Assembly (NCBI RefSeq): GCF_029257255.1
Contig: NZ_JARICI010000087.1
Span: forward strand, 51,424-115,423
Direction of reading: 5' to 3'
DNA from: Sporosarcina sp.
GTDB taxonomy: Bacteria > Bacillota > Bacilli > Bacillales_A > Planococcaceae
DNA length: 64,000 bases
Part shown: piece by piece, positions 50,529 through 59,837 of the stretch
Position numbering within the stretch: the first letter of the stretch is position 1
How the letters are laid out: each line of letters starts with the position of its first letter
Notes under the pieces: model-generated
What the model was told of the DNA's origin: nothing
Database searches by the model: none
Seen by the model: only the letters and a program-made list of their open reading frames with translations
Translations under genes and position numbers: made by a program

Positions 50529-52043
50529 ATGGAACAAGAATCTGAGAATGTACGAAGGAAACTGAATAAAACATTAAAACCGTCTTGGGTGTTTGCGATC
50601 GCACTCGGTTCGTCAGTGGGCTGGGGCGCTTTCATACTGCCTGGAGACTGGATTCGTGATTCCGGACCGCTTGGAGCAGTAATCGGACTGGGCATAGGCG
50701 CTCTCATTATGATGATCATTGCCTCCAGCTACGGAGTTATGATTAAGAAGTTTCCGGTATCCGGAGGCGGATTTACATATGCTTTTGTCGCGGCAGGTAA
50801 AATATGGGCCTTCATTTGCGGCTGGTTCTTATCACTTGGGTATATCTCAATTGTTGCCTTAAACGCATCTGCACTGACATTATTGTTGAAGTTTCTGGCA
50901 CCAGGCTTCATGAAACAAGGCTTTTTATATACAGTGGCCGGCTGGGATGTCTATCTGCCGGAAGTCATTATTGCCAGTGTAATCATTTTACTGTTCGCAC
51001 TCATTAACACGACAGGGACTAGTGTCTCTGGACAAATTCAATTTTATTTTAGTGTATTGCTGGTAGCAGGTGTTGTACTGCTCGGCGTCTTTACATACGG
51101 CGTCGCTGATCAGCCGTTTACCAATCTGCAGCCATTCTTTAAAGGCAATCAATCAATTCTGACATCGATTCTCGTCATTCTGGCCATTGCGCCTTGGGCT
51201 TACGTCGGATTTGACAATGTCCCTCAGGCTGCTGAAGAATTCAACTTCTCGCCGCGAAAAGCTACGATGCTTATTGTCGCTTCTCTATTCACTTCTTTCT
51301 TAATCTACGCGATTATGATTGGACTGACAGGCTGGACGTTCCCTTCTATGTCGGTAGGCAGCGGGGACTTGTGGATTACCGGTGAAGTTGTCCGGTCTGC
51401 ACTTGGAATGGGTGGACTTGCCGTTATGGCCGTCGCCATCGTCATGGGTATATTCACAGGACTGAACGGATTTTTCATGTCATCAAGCCGTCTGCTGTTT
51501 TCCATGGCTCGCGCACGTGCATTACCAAACTTCTTCCGGAAGATCACGAAAGAAAAACAGACGCCGGTATGGGGTATTTGGTTTGTCGCATTCATTACGC
51601 TGCCGACACCTTGGTTCGGGCGACAGGCATTGACTTGGATTGTCGATATGTCTTCAACAGGCGTTTCCGTTGCCTACTTCTTCACTTGTCTAGCTGCCTA
51701 TAAAGTGCTGGCCTGGGGCCGGGAGAAGATGGGACGCGAAATTGCTCCAATGAAAAAGTTTCTTGCGTTGCTGGGAATGATTGCGAGCGGTGCGTTTCTT
51801 GCCTTATTGCTCGTACCGACATCTCCTGCTTCACTTTCTACACCGTCTTACATTTTGTTGTTACTTTGGGGAGTGGTTGGTATTGCGTTCTATATGATCA
51901 TTCAAAAACGATACAACAGCTTATCTCAAGAAGAAACCGAGTATTATGTTCTCGGCAAGTCGATTGAATCTGAAGTCATGGAAATAGCTGACGACTCTGA
52001 TGAAGACGATGAGATTCCGATTGACGGCACGGCAAGACCATAA
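50529..52043 (+). CDS. APC-family amino acid permease
   Basis: PSWVFAIALGSSVGWGAFILPGDWIRDSGPLGAVIGL; start MEQESENVRRKLNKTLKPS at 50529 favoured because upstream codons lie in repeat sequence. Confidence 0.85.
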   Translation: MEQESENVRRKLNKTLKPSWVFAIALGSSVGWGAFILPGDWIRDSGPLGAVIGLGIGALIMMIIASSYGVMIKKFPVSGGGFTYAFVAAGKIWAFICGWFLSLGYISIVALNASALTLLLKFLAPGFMKQGFLYTVAGWDVYLPEVIIASVIILLFALINTTGTSVSGQIQFYFSVLLVAGVVLLGVFTYGVADQPFTNLQPFFKGNQSILTSILVILAIAPWAYVGFDNVPQAAEEFNFSPRKATMLIVASLFTSFLIYAIMIGLTGWTFPSMSVGSGDLWITGEVVRSALGMGGLAVMAVAIVMGIFTGLNGFFMSSSRLLFSMARARALPNFFRKITKEKQTPVWGIWFVAFITLPTPWFGRQALTWIVDMSSTGVSVAYFFTCLAAYKVLAWGREKMGREIAPMKKFLALLGMIASGAFLALLLVPTSPASLSTPSYILLLLWGVVGIAFYMIIQKRYNSLSQEETEYYVLGKSIESEVMEIADDSDEDDEIPIDGTARP

Positions 52044-52120
52044 ACTGTACTCCTTTCCCCGCCGTTATCTCGGCACTCACCTTAGGTATACTAAGGGCAA
52101 AACGGGAAAGGAGTTTTTTC

Positions 52121-52370
52121 ATGTTCAGAAAGGTAGTAGCAGCAATTCGTGAACAATCCATTCCGCTGGATGATCCATCCGCTTTCGATCGGCTGCTGCA
52201 GGAAGCAGGCGACGCCCAAATCGTTATGATAGGGGAACAATACGGGAAAGAAAAACCTGCAGTCGGATTCGGCACCTTTGAAGGAACCGTAATTGCCGGC
52301 AGTAGCTGGGGTGAAACGCCTGAAGAGATGATTGCTCCGCCCGTTCCACCGCCCTATCCCCGCTGTCATA
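52121..52370 (+). pseudogene. Internally deleted erythromycin-esterase-family gene
   Basis: N-terminal MFRKVVAAIREQSIPLDDPSAFDRLLQEAGDAQIVMIGE fused directly to C-terminal-like QYGKEKPAVGFGTFEGTVIAGSSWGETPEEMIAPP; catalytic core absent. Confidence 0.7.
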
Positions 52371-52373
52371 ACA

Positions 52374-52425
52374 AAAAAGGCTGTGCTGGAGAAAGTCAAA
52401 AGACTTTTCCAACACAGCTTTTTCA
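52374..52425. terminator. Bidirectional terminator
   Basis: AAAAAAGGCTGTGcTGGAgAAAGTC aaaa GACTTTtCCAACACAGCTTTTT. Confidence 0.8.
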
Positions 52426-52440
52426 TGTGATTGACCAGAG

Positions 52441-52566
52441 CGCTCCAAAGATGCGGCGAAACGAACAAAAAACAGCTTCGGCCGAACAGTACTGTCGCGG
52501 TAAAGCACCAAACCATTCACTGCACGCAGCATTCGGGTTTCACATCGCGCCAATACTTTCCATCAG
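52441..52566. repeat. Degenerate 21-bp-period array, 6 units, core CGMACCAAA (+ strand)
   Basis: Cores at 52441 (CGCTCCAAAG), 52462 (CGAACAAAAA), 52483 (CGAACAGTAC), 52504 (AGCACCAAAC), 52525 (CGCAGCATTC), 52546 (CGCGCCAATA); each step exactly 21 bp. Confidence 0.72.
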
Positions 52567-52572
52567 TCCACT

Positions 52573-54072
52573 TTACAACAATCCAATCCATTTCCAATAC
52601 GTCGCACTGAAAAGCAGGATCAGCAAGTAGCCGACAATTGTCAGCGGTACACCTGATTTCAGGAAATCCTTCACCGTAAAAGCGCCTGTTCCGTAAGCGA
52701 GCATGTTTTGCGGCGCACTTACCGGAAGCAAGAATCCGAAACTGATGACGAATTGCTGAATCAAGACGAAACCGACTTCATTGACATCCAAAGAAATAGT
52801 CGTCGTCAGCGCAATAAAAATCGGGATCAGTGCGGACGACAAACTCGTCGCACTCGCGAATCCTAAGTGGATCAGAATATTAAACAGCGACAATAAGGCA
52901 ATCGTCGCCAGCAACGGCATATTATCTAAGCCCATTGCGCCGAATACTTTATCGGACAGCCACTGTGCACCTGTTGTATCAAGCAGGATCGTTCCAAGTG
53001 AAATACCGACTGCGAACACGAGGATTGTTCCCCACGGAATCATGTTTTGCACCGTTTTCCAATCATATACTCCAATTTTAGGTGTCAGAAGAATCGCGAT
53101 GGCGACAATGGTCACCGTCGTCGTATCAAACGGGTGCAATTTTTCCTCTGTCGCCCATAAGAACAGTAATGCAAGAGCCACGATGATCAGTCTAAGCTCG
53201 GTAGGCTTCATTTTGCCCAGTTTACCTAACTGGCTCTGAATTAATTCCTTGCCGCCTTCAACCACTTTTGTTTCAGGTTTGATGATCATTTTCATAATAA
53301 AGTACAAAGCGATGGACATCAGGATTGACCAAGGCGCAGCGTATAAGAACCATGAACTCCAGGCGACTGATACACCGAACTCCTTTTCAATGAAGCCGAG
53401 AGCCACCATGTTCTGCGCGGCACCCGTCTTAATTCCGACGTTCCAGATAGAAACAGACTGCACAGCTGTAATGACTAGTAGCGCACCCAGACGGCTATTT
53501 GTCGGCAAGCCGAATGCCGCCACCATCCCCAGTAGGATTGGCACGACCGCTCCGGCTCTTGCTGTTGCACTCGGTACAAAAAATGCCAGTACGAGGGATA
53601 CTAAAATTGATCCAAATATGATGGCACCTGTTTTCACACCGACTTTTGATAAAATATAAAGTGCCAGTCGCTTATGTAAATTGGTTGTCTGCATCGCGGT
53701 CGCCAGGAACAGAGCAGCGGCTACAAGCGCTACAGCAGGACTTGAAAACCCGGTCAGCGCCATCTTCAGCGCCCCTTTTGTTCCAAGCATTTCATCGGGG
53801 TTTTCCATAATAGGTGCCAGTCCCAGTAAGACGGCAGCCAGCCCTAGAATCATCGCCGCACTGACTGGATAAGGTACAGCTTCTGTCACCCACAGGATGA
53901 CTGCGAATGCTAAGATTGCCAATGCCCGCTGCCCTGTCACAGGAAGATCTGCAGGATTTGGAAGCAGAACAATTACAATAAGTACGGCAAAAGCCAATAC
54001 AATCCATAACCCTTTCAGATTCCGCTTCTCTTTTGGCTGCGGAGCAGTTTCTTCAGTTGTTGTCACACGCAT
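52573..54072 (-). CDS. DASS-family sodium:dicarboxylate/anion symporter
   Basis: LWVTEAVPYPVSAAMILGLAAVLLG, FVPSATARAGAVVPILLGM, VSAPQNMLAYGTG. Confidence 0.9.
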   Translation of the reverse strand: MRVTTTEETAPQPKEKRNLKGLWIVLAFAVLIVIVLLPNPADLPVTGQRALAILAFAVILWVTEAVPYPVSAAMILGLAAVLLGLAPIMENPDEMLGTKGALKMALTGFSSPAVALVAAALFLATAMQTTNLHKRLALYILSKVGVKTGAIIFGSILVSLVLAFFVPSATARAGAVVPILLGMVAAFGLPTNSRLGALLVITAVQSVSIWNVGIKTGAAQNMVALGFIEKEFGVSVAWSSWFLYAAPWSILMSIALYFIMKMIIKPETKVVEGGKELIQSQLGKLGKMKPTELRLIIVALALLFLWATEEKLHPFDTTTVTIVAIAILLTPKIGVYDWKTVQNMIPWGTILVFAVGISLGTILLDTTGAQWLSDKVFGAMGLDNMPLLATIALLSLFNILIHLGFASATSLSSALIPIFIALTTTISLDVNEVGFVLIQQFVISFGFLLPVSAPQNMLAYGTGAFTVKDFLKSGVPLTIVGYLLILLFSATYWKWIGLL

Positions 54073-54182
54073 TCATTCCTTTCTTTACTGTTTCACTCAA
54101 ACTACTACTCTATCTAACCAAATAGTAACATTTTTTTACTTGATTGACAAAAAAGCCAGGAATCCAGGATACTCAGCATTCA

Positions 54183-54934
54183 TTAATTTTTACGTTTTAT
54201 ATTCTGCAAGATCACTTCACTTTTCGGGATGCTCGGTATATCTACCAGACTGAAACTTAAATCCTGTTCCGGTACATCAAATGTCATTCGATTCTTCAAG
54301 TAATCCAGACTGACTTTCATGACTTCGAGCATTACCCATTCTCCTGCACAGCGATGATTTTCAATATACTCCCCGCCGCCCTGCGGGATTAGATTATACG
54401 GCGTAATCGGCTCATCCTTGAATCTTGACGAATTAAAAACATCTGGATTATTCCATAGTTTTGGGTCATGGTTCGTTCCATAAAAGTCCAGAATCGTAAG
54501 TGTGTCTTTTTTAAATGCATAACCATTCCACTCGAAATCCTCTTTTACACGCGCAGCGTTAAACGGAAAGAACGGATACACACGGCGCACTTCCTGTACG
54601 AAATCCTGCAGCTCTTTTTCTTTTCCGGATGAAAGCTTTTTCGCTTCTTCAGGGTACTGAATCAACGCATGTCCCGAAAAGACCATACAAATTTGTCCAT
54701 ATCGTAAAACAACTCAGCGGCCTTTTCACCAGACAGCGTAATAACCCTCTCTCCAAGTAAGTGCGTCTCAAACACGTCTGATTGCAGCCCTTTTCTACGG
54801 TTAGGCAAAAATTGATACCCTTCTCTCATCAAGCTGGCGGTATAATCTTTTCCTTCAAGCTTGGGCATTGGTTTCATTTCTCTCACTTGCTGCCACTCCT
54901 TTTCTTTTGCTTTCTCCTGCTCTACCCTTTTCAA
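54183..54934 (-). pseudogene. CYP152-family P450 (fatty-acid peroxygenase) with internal deletion and frameshift
   Basis: N-terminal [49 protein letters not shown] in one frame; C-terminal [26 protein letters not shown]...[18 protein letters not shown] in another; central segment missing. Confidence 0.85.
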
Positions 54935-55029
54935 CTTGGAAGTAATCGGCTCATTCAGCTATTGACTTATCTGCTGAACATGGTAACATTCAAAAAGATA
55001 TATCTTTCTGTAAACTTAATTAGAACTTA

Positions 55030-55240
55030 TATATAGTGAAGTGCTGTACTCAGTAATTTCATTCGCGGCAGCAAAAAGAGACTGAACGGTAAGTGCAAGT
55101 TCAGGCAACGGATGAAATGAATTACACCAGCAATTTTCCTTCACATGCAATGAAGAGGACAGTCAGTATGGCTGTCAATTAGGGTGGTATCGCGGAGAAC
55201 TTCTTCGTCCCTGTTACAACAGGGATGGGGGAGTTTTTTT
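55030..55240 (+). promoter_or_regulatory. T-box leader upstream of an NhaC-family antiporter
   Basis: AGGGTGGTATCGCGG T-box sequence; stem I GTGAAgtGCTG...CAGCaattttccTTCAC with AGTA on the 5' side and GAATTACACC on the 3' side; terminator TCCCTGTTACAACAGGGATGGGGGAGTTTTTTT. Confidence 0.88.
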
Positions 55241-55266
55241 ATTTAACTCAACTGGAGGTAGTCAGC

Positions 55267-56646
55267 ATGTTTCCCATTAAAGCAATTCATACACCTACCG
55301 TTAAAGCTTCAGTGTTTTTGACGGTTCTTATTGTAGCTATGATCAGTGTCAGTATCGTCGAGTTCGGTTCTGTACCGCATGTACCGATTTTATTCGCCAT
55401 TTTACTGCTGTTTGGGTATGGATTATGGAAGAAGCTCACATACAAACAGCTCGAAAAAGGATTAGTCGATGGCGCGAGTGCCGGAATGAGTGCAGTATTC
55501 CTGTTTTTCTTCATCGGTATTCTTGTCAGCAGCTGGATGATGAGCGGAACGATCCCGACCATCATTTATGCAGGGCTTCAATTAATTACGCCTGCCTTTT
55601 TCTATGCAATTGTTTTTGTCGTCACAGCCATTATCGGCCTCGCAGTCGGCAGCTCACTGACAACTGTCGCCACAATCGGTGTGGCATTCATTAGCATGGC
55701 GCATGTTCTCGAACTGTCGCTGCCTCTTGCAGCAGGCGCTATTGTATCGGGTGCATTTTTCGGCGATAAAATGTCTCCGTTGTCCGACACGACGAACCTG
55801 GCATCATCCATTGTCGGCGTTGATTTATTCGAACATATTCGCAATATGGGCTGGACAACAATTCCTGCCTTCTTTATTTCGCTGATCCTGTTTGGTGTGC
55901 TTTCTCCAGACGTAACGGCGGGAGATTTCAAAACAGTCGAGACGTTCAGCAACGCATTGTCCGGCACCAATCTGATTCACTGGTACACACTGATTCCGGT
56001 AGCAGTGTTGATTATCTTGACGTTCGTGAAAGTCCCAGCTATTTTGACGCTCGCTATCAGTTCGCTGGCGGCAATTCTAGTAGCTTACTTCCATACGTTC
56101 TACTCCATTTCTGAAGTAATGACGATTTTATTCAGCGGCTATGAAGGAGCTACAGGTGTTCAGGCTGTGGATGAATTGCTTTCTAAGGGAAAAGGTATGG
56201 AAGGCATGATGTTCACGATTTCACTCGTACTGCTCGCACTCAGTATGGGCGGTATGCTTTTCACGCTCGGCATCGTCCAATGCCTGCTCGCAAAAATCGA
56301 GAGCTTGTTGCGCAAAGTTTCTTCCGTCATTTTGACATCAGCCTTGACCGCAATCGGCATTAACGTGCTGATTGGCGAACAGTATCTATCGATTTTATTA
56401 ACCGGCCAGGCATTCCAGTCATCCTACGAGAGAGTAGGTCTTGCCAATAAAAACTTAAGCCGCGTAATGGAAGATGCCGGTACAGTCATCAATCCGCTCG
56501 TACCTTGGAGTGTCGCAGGAATATTCATTACGCAGGCGCTGGATGTGCCGACGCTCGCGTATCTGCCTTTTGCGTTCTTCTGTCTGCTGAGTCCTATTCT
56601 GACGGTACTTTTTGGCTATTTAGGAAAGACACTTACACGTATCTAA
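55267..56646 (+). CDS. NhaC-family Na+/H+ antiporter, possible amino acid transporter
   Basis: GVAFISMAHVLELSLPLAAGAIVSGAFFGDKMSPLSDTTNLASSIVGVDLFEHIRNM; start MFPIKAIHTP at 55267. Confidence 0.88.
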   Translation: MFPIKAIHTPTVKASVFLTVLIVAMISVSIVEFGSVPHVPILFAILLLFGYGLWKKLTYKQLEKGLVDGASAGMSAVFLFFFIGILVSSWMMSGTIPTIIYAGLQLITPAFFYAIVFVVTAIIGLAVGSSLTTVATIGVAFISMAHVLELSLPLAAGAIVSGAFFGDKMSPLSDTTNLASSIVGVDLFEHIRNMGWTTIPAFFISLILFGVLSPDVTAGDFKTVETFSNALSGTNLIHWYTLIPVAVLIILTFVKVPAILTLAISSLAAILVAYFHTFYSISEVMTILFSGYEGATGVQAVDELLSKGKGMEGMMFTISLVLLALSMGGMLFTLGIVQCLLAKIESLLRKVSSVILTSALTAIGINVLIGEQYLSILLTGQAFQSSYERVGLANKNLSRVMEDAGTVINPLVPWSVAGIFITQALDVPTLAYLPFAFFCLLSPILTVLFGYLGKTLTRI

Positions 56647-56718
56647 GCGGCAAAACACATATATTACCTGAATCGGCTCATACTCCTTATATAATCTTTA
56701 TAAGGCGGTGGCCGATTT

Positions 56719-57333
56719 ATGGATTTTAATTCAATTTGGGAAGCCGTGCTAATTATTATAGCGGGCATTGTACTTTTGCATATTTCAGGAAGAAAATCGA
56801 TATCTCAAATGACGGTGGGGCAGACGGTTTTAATGATAGCCGTCGGTACGCTGCTCATTCAGCCGGTTGCCAGTAAAAGTCTATGGCAGACTCTGTTGCT
56901 CTCGCTCGTTCTCGTGTTAACTCTTCTTTCATTTGAATTGATTGCTTTGAAGTGGAACTTTTTTGAAGGACTTGTCCGCGGAAGTTCAAAAGTCGTGGTG
57001 CAAGATGGCGTGCTGAACATCCGAAATATGCGGAAGTTGCGGCTGACAGTGGATGAATTGGAAATGCATTTACGGCAATCCGGCATTGAAAAGATAGATG
57101 ATATCAAATGGGCTACAATTGAAACGAGCGGTCAGCTCGGCTATTCTTTGATAGACCGCAAAAAATATGCAACGAAAGAAGACATTGACCGGATTCAACT
57201 CTCTCTGGAAGAAATGAGCCGGCAACTGCAGATTCCCCTAAATTCAGAACCAAAACCTCTTCCTATTCCTGAACAATCTAATCTCTTCACGGAAATTGAA
57301 CGACCAAAGGAAGTGCCTCAATATCTAGAATAA
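56719..57333 (+). CDS. DUF421 membrane protein (YetF-like)
   Basis: LLHISGRKSISQMTVGQTVLMIAVGTLLIQP; SKVVVQDGVLNIRNMRKLRLTVDELEMHLRQSGI. Confidence 0.88.
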   Translation: MDFNSIWEAVLIIIAGIVLLHISGRKSISQMTVGQTVLMIAVGTLLIQPVASKSLWQTLLLSLVLVLTLLSFELIALKWNFFEGLVRGSSKVVVQDGVLNIRNMRKLRLTVDELEMHLRQSGIEKIDDIKWATIETSGQLGYSLIDRKKYATKEDIDRIQLSLEEMSRQLQIPLNSEPKPLPIPEQSNLFTEIERPKEVPQYLE

Positions 57334-57402
57334 AAAGTTTAGACAGAAGGCGAACGGGGGAAATTAACAGTAACAACTCCACGATGAGAGGAAGAACTGC
57401 AT

Positions 57403-57522
57403 ATGAAAAGATTAATAAAAACCGTTATAAAATGGGGTCCTTTGCTATACCCTGTTGTTAGAAAGATTATGAATGAAAAGAAGAAAAAAGAAGTATACTC
57501 ACGCGGAAGAGCGGCTAGATAA
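57403..57522 (+). CDS. Small basic protein, 39 aa
   Basis: Manual translation [42 protein letters not shown]-like GAGAGGAAG upstream; followed by a hairpin terminator. Confidence 0.45.
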   Translation: MKRLIKTVIKWGPLLYPVVRKIMNEKKKKEVYSRGRAAR

Positions 57523-57537
57523 AGAGGTTCACGGCAT

Positions 57538-57566
57538 GCTGACAGCTTGAATGCTGTCAGTTTTTT
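57538..57566 (+). terminator. Rho-independent terminator
   Basis: CTGACAGC ttgaat GCTGTCAGTTTTTT. Confidence 0.8.
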
Positions 57567-57741
57567 CATTCGTTTTTGAATAAAAAAATAAAGTTTTTTA
57601 ATTAAATTGGTTTATTTTCTTATGAAAAGGAGTATACTAGTAGTGAGGATTTTTTTCTGACCTCTTTTTTCCTCTCAATGTTTGATCCCCAAACAAAAAG
57701 CTCCAGGTACACCACATTACCTATGGAGGAGAATTTAACAC

Positions 57742-58344
57742 ATGCATTGGTACAACAAATTAAACGAGTATTTTCCGATTGAAGAAATGAAGTCAAAAGA
57801 ACATATGGAGACATTACTAGTCGACAAAGGGAATGTCTATCATAAAGAAGAAGGACTTAAACACGTTTTAATGTACGTAGAAACGGAGGACTTCGTGTTT
57901 GTCGACTATCTTTTCGTATCTTCAGCCGCACGCGGTGAAGGTCTCGGAAAAAAACTGCTGGATTCGTTGAAAACCAAAAACAAACCAATTTTATTGGAAG
58001 TGGAGCCTGCTATCGAAGATGAACCTGATACGGCTAAACGTCTGAAATTCTATGCAAGAGAAGAATTTTCTCACGCACAGAAAATCGCTTATAACCGACG
58101 TTCACTTGCGACCGGCGAGAAAAACAGCCTCGAAATTCTTTATTGGGCACCCCCTGCTTCTTCAACTGCTAAGGCAGACGAAAAAGAAGTGTTTGACGCA
58201 ATGAAGACCACCTACGAAGAAATCCACACCTACAAAGACCAAGATTTCTATGGAAAATCATACGAACCGACTGAACAGGTTCTCAGCTATGACAAACAGC
58301 AAAAAGAAAATATTTTAGAGCCATTTGAAACAGTAAGCGTATGA
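57742..58344 (+). CDS. GNAT-family N-acetyltransferase
   Basis: VFVDYLFVSSAARGEGLGKKLLDSLKTKNKPILLEVEPA. Confidence 0.85.
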   Translation: MHWYNKLNEYFPIEEMKSKEHMETLLVDKGNVYHKEEGLKHVLMYVETEDFVFVDYLFVSSAARGEGLGKKLLDSLKTKNKPILLEVEPAIEDEPDTAKRLKFYAREEFSHAQKIAYNRRSLATGEKNSLEILYWAPPASSTAKADEKEVFDAMKTTYEEIHTYKDQDFYGKSYEPTEQVLSYDKQQKENILEPFETVSV

Positions 58345-58346
58345 CG

Positions 58347-58376
58347 GGAAGCCGGTCTTGTATAGACCGGCTTTTT
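58347..58376 (+). terminator. Rho-independent terminator
   Basis: AAGCCGGTC ttgtata GACCGGCTTTTTTG. Confidence 0.85.
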
Positions 58377-58421
58377 TGTATGCCGTTTTATCCTATTACC
58401 TATTAACCTTGTTGACTGCAA

Positions 58422-58467
58422 GTTGATTTAATCGCCAGATAGTTTCTTTTTAGTTGATTGAATCAAC
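58422..58467. promoter_or_regulatory. Candidate operator: two GTTGATT(N2)ATC-type sites upstream of the XRE regulator
   Basis: GTTGATTTAATC at 58422-58433 and GTTGATTgAATCAAC at 58453-58467; starts 31 bp apart. Confidence 0.5.
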
Positions 58468-58512
58468 CTGCATTACACCTTACACTTAATCTAACAGAAA
58501 GGTCGTGAGGGA

Positions 58513-59613
58513 ATGCTGAGGATTGGTTCAATTATCCAGCGAGAGCGTAAACGGATGCAAGTTACACAAGATACGCTGGCTGCCTATTGCCAGGTATCAA
58601 AGGCATCTGTTTCCAAATGGGAAAAGGGTCAGAGTTACCCTGATATTACGCTACTGCCGAAAATTGCTTCGTATTTTGATTTGACGGTGGATGAACTGCT
58701 CGGTTATGAGCGGCAGCTCTCGAAAGAAGAGATACAGAAACGTTATTTGAGATTTGCTCAACGGTTCGGCAAAGAGCCGTTTGAAGAGTTGTTTGAGGAA
58801 ATTGAGGAACAGGTGAAAGAGTATTATCATGATCCTGCATTCTTGTTGCAAATGAGTGTTTTATTGCTTAACCATCATATGCTCAGCACTGACGCACCCG
58901 CTGTTCTAGAAAAGACAAAACAATGGCTAGTGCGGATCACCCAATTGAGTGAAGATATCTGGGTGCTGCGTCAGGCGAATTCTTTACGGGCGACGACAGC
59001 GCTTATGCAGGCAGATCCCGAGACGACCCTGGAGCTACTTGGGGGCGTCATCAAACCCTCCCTCGGAGATGAAATTATACTGGCTACTGCGTATGAACAG
59101 CTGGATGACAAAGAACAGGCCAGACGTGTAATCCAGGTTATGATGTACCAAAATGTCATTTATCTTGTCGGCAGCAGCCCACTTTACTTGCGTCTGACTG
59201 CTCATAATTCACAGGTCTTCAATGAAACAATTGAGCGTATGAATGGGTTAATCGATTTATATTCTTTAAAAAGGCTTCATCCAAATATATGTCTGCAGTT
59301 TTATTTCGGTGTAGCCCAGTCCGCAGCCATCAACCACGACAGTGAATTGATGTATGCCTATCTGACAAAGTATGTAGACGTCTGCACGAACAATCTGTTT
59401 CCTTTTTCGCTACGAGGCGATGAATACTTTGATCTGTTGGAAGAATGGCTTGAGCAGCTGGATTTAGGAACGAACGCACCCCGAAATATTGAAATCATCA
59501 AGCAGTCGGCCATTGATTCAATGAATGCACCGTTTTTCCAACCGTTTAATGAAGATAAAGAAATGCAGGAACTGCGCGACCAGCTGCGCTGGGGATTGGA
59601 GGAAAAAAGATGA
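58513..59613 (+). CDS. XRE-family HTH regulator with TPR-like C-terminus
   Basis: IQRERKRMQVTQDTLAAYCQVSKASVSKWEKGQSYPDITLLPKIASYFDLTVDELLGY. Confidence 0.9.
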   Translation: MLRIGSIIQRERKRMQVTQDTLAAYCQVSKASVSKWEKGQSYPDITLLPKIASYFDLTVDELLGYERQLSKEEIQKRYLRFAQRFGKEPFEELFEEIEEQVKEYYHDPAFLLQMSVLLLNHHMLSTDAPAVLEKTKQWLVRITQLSEDIWVLRQANSLRATTALMQADPETTLELLGGVIKPSLGDEIILATAYEQLDDKEQARRVIQVMMYQNVIYLVGSSPLYLRLTAHNSQVFNETIERMNGLIDLYSLKRLHPNICLQFYFGVAQSAAINHDSELMYAYLTKYVDVCTNNLFPFSLRGDEYFDLLEEWLEQLDLGTNAPRNIEIIKQSAIDSMNAPFFQPFNEDKEMQELRDQLRWGLEEKR

Positions 59614-59837
59614 ATACAAATCTGGATATGTTGATGGAATATCTCCCTTTTTTAATTCCACTTATTTTACTGCAAATCGGACTCGCCATTTTTTCAGCGA
59701 TCCATGTAATCCGGCACCCCCACTACCGGTTTGGAAATCAGGTGATGTGGCTGTTGATTGTGCTGTTTCTCCAATTTATTGGACCCTTGATTTATTTCGT
59801 ATTTGGAAGGGGTGACGGCAATGGTCGTACGAATTGA
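59610..59837 (+). CDS. PLDc_N-domain membrane protein (YxlE-like)
   Basis: IFSAIHVIRHPHYRFGNQVMWLLIVLFLQFIGPLIYFVFGR. Confidence 0.85.
   Translation: MNTNLDMLMEYLPFLIPLILLQIGLAIFSAIHVIRHPHYRFGNQVMWLLIVLFLQFIGPLIYFVFGRGDGNGRTN

Noticed and set aside
52091-52553. Minus-strand ORFs over the esterase remnant and array
   Set aside because: No recognisable domain; they cross a terminator hairpin and the 21-bp array.
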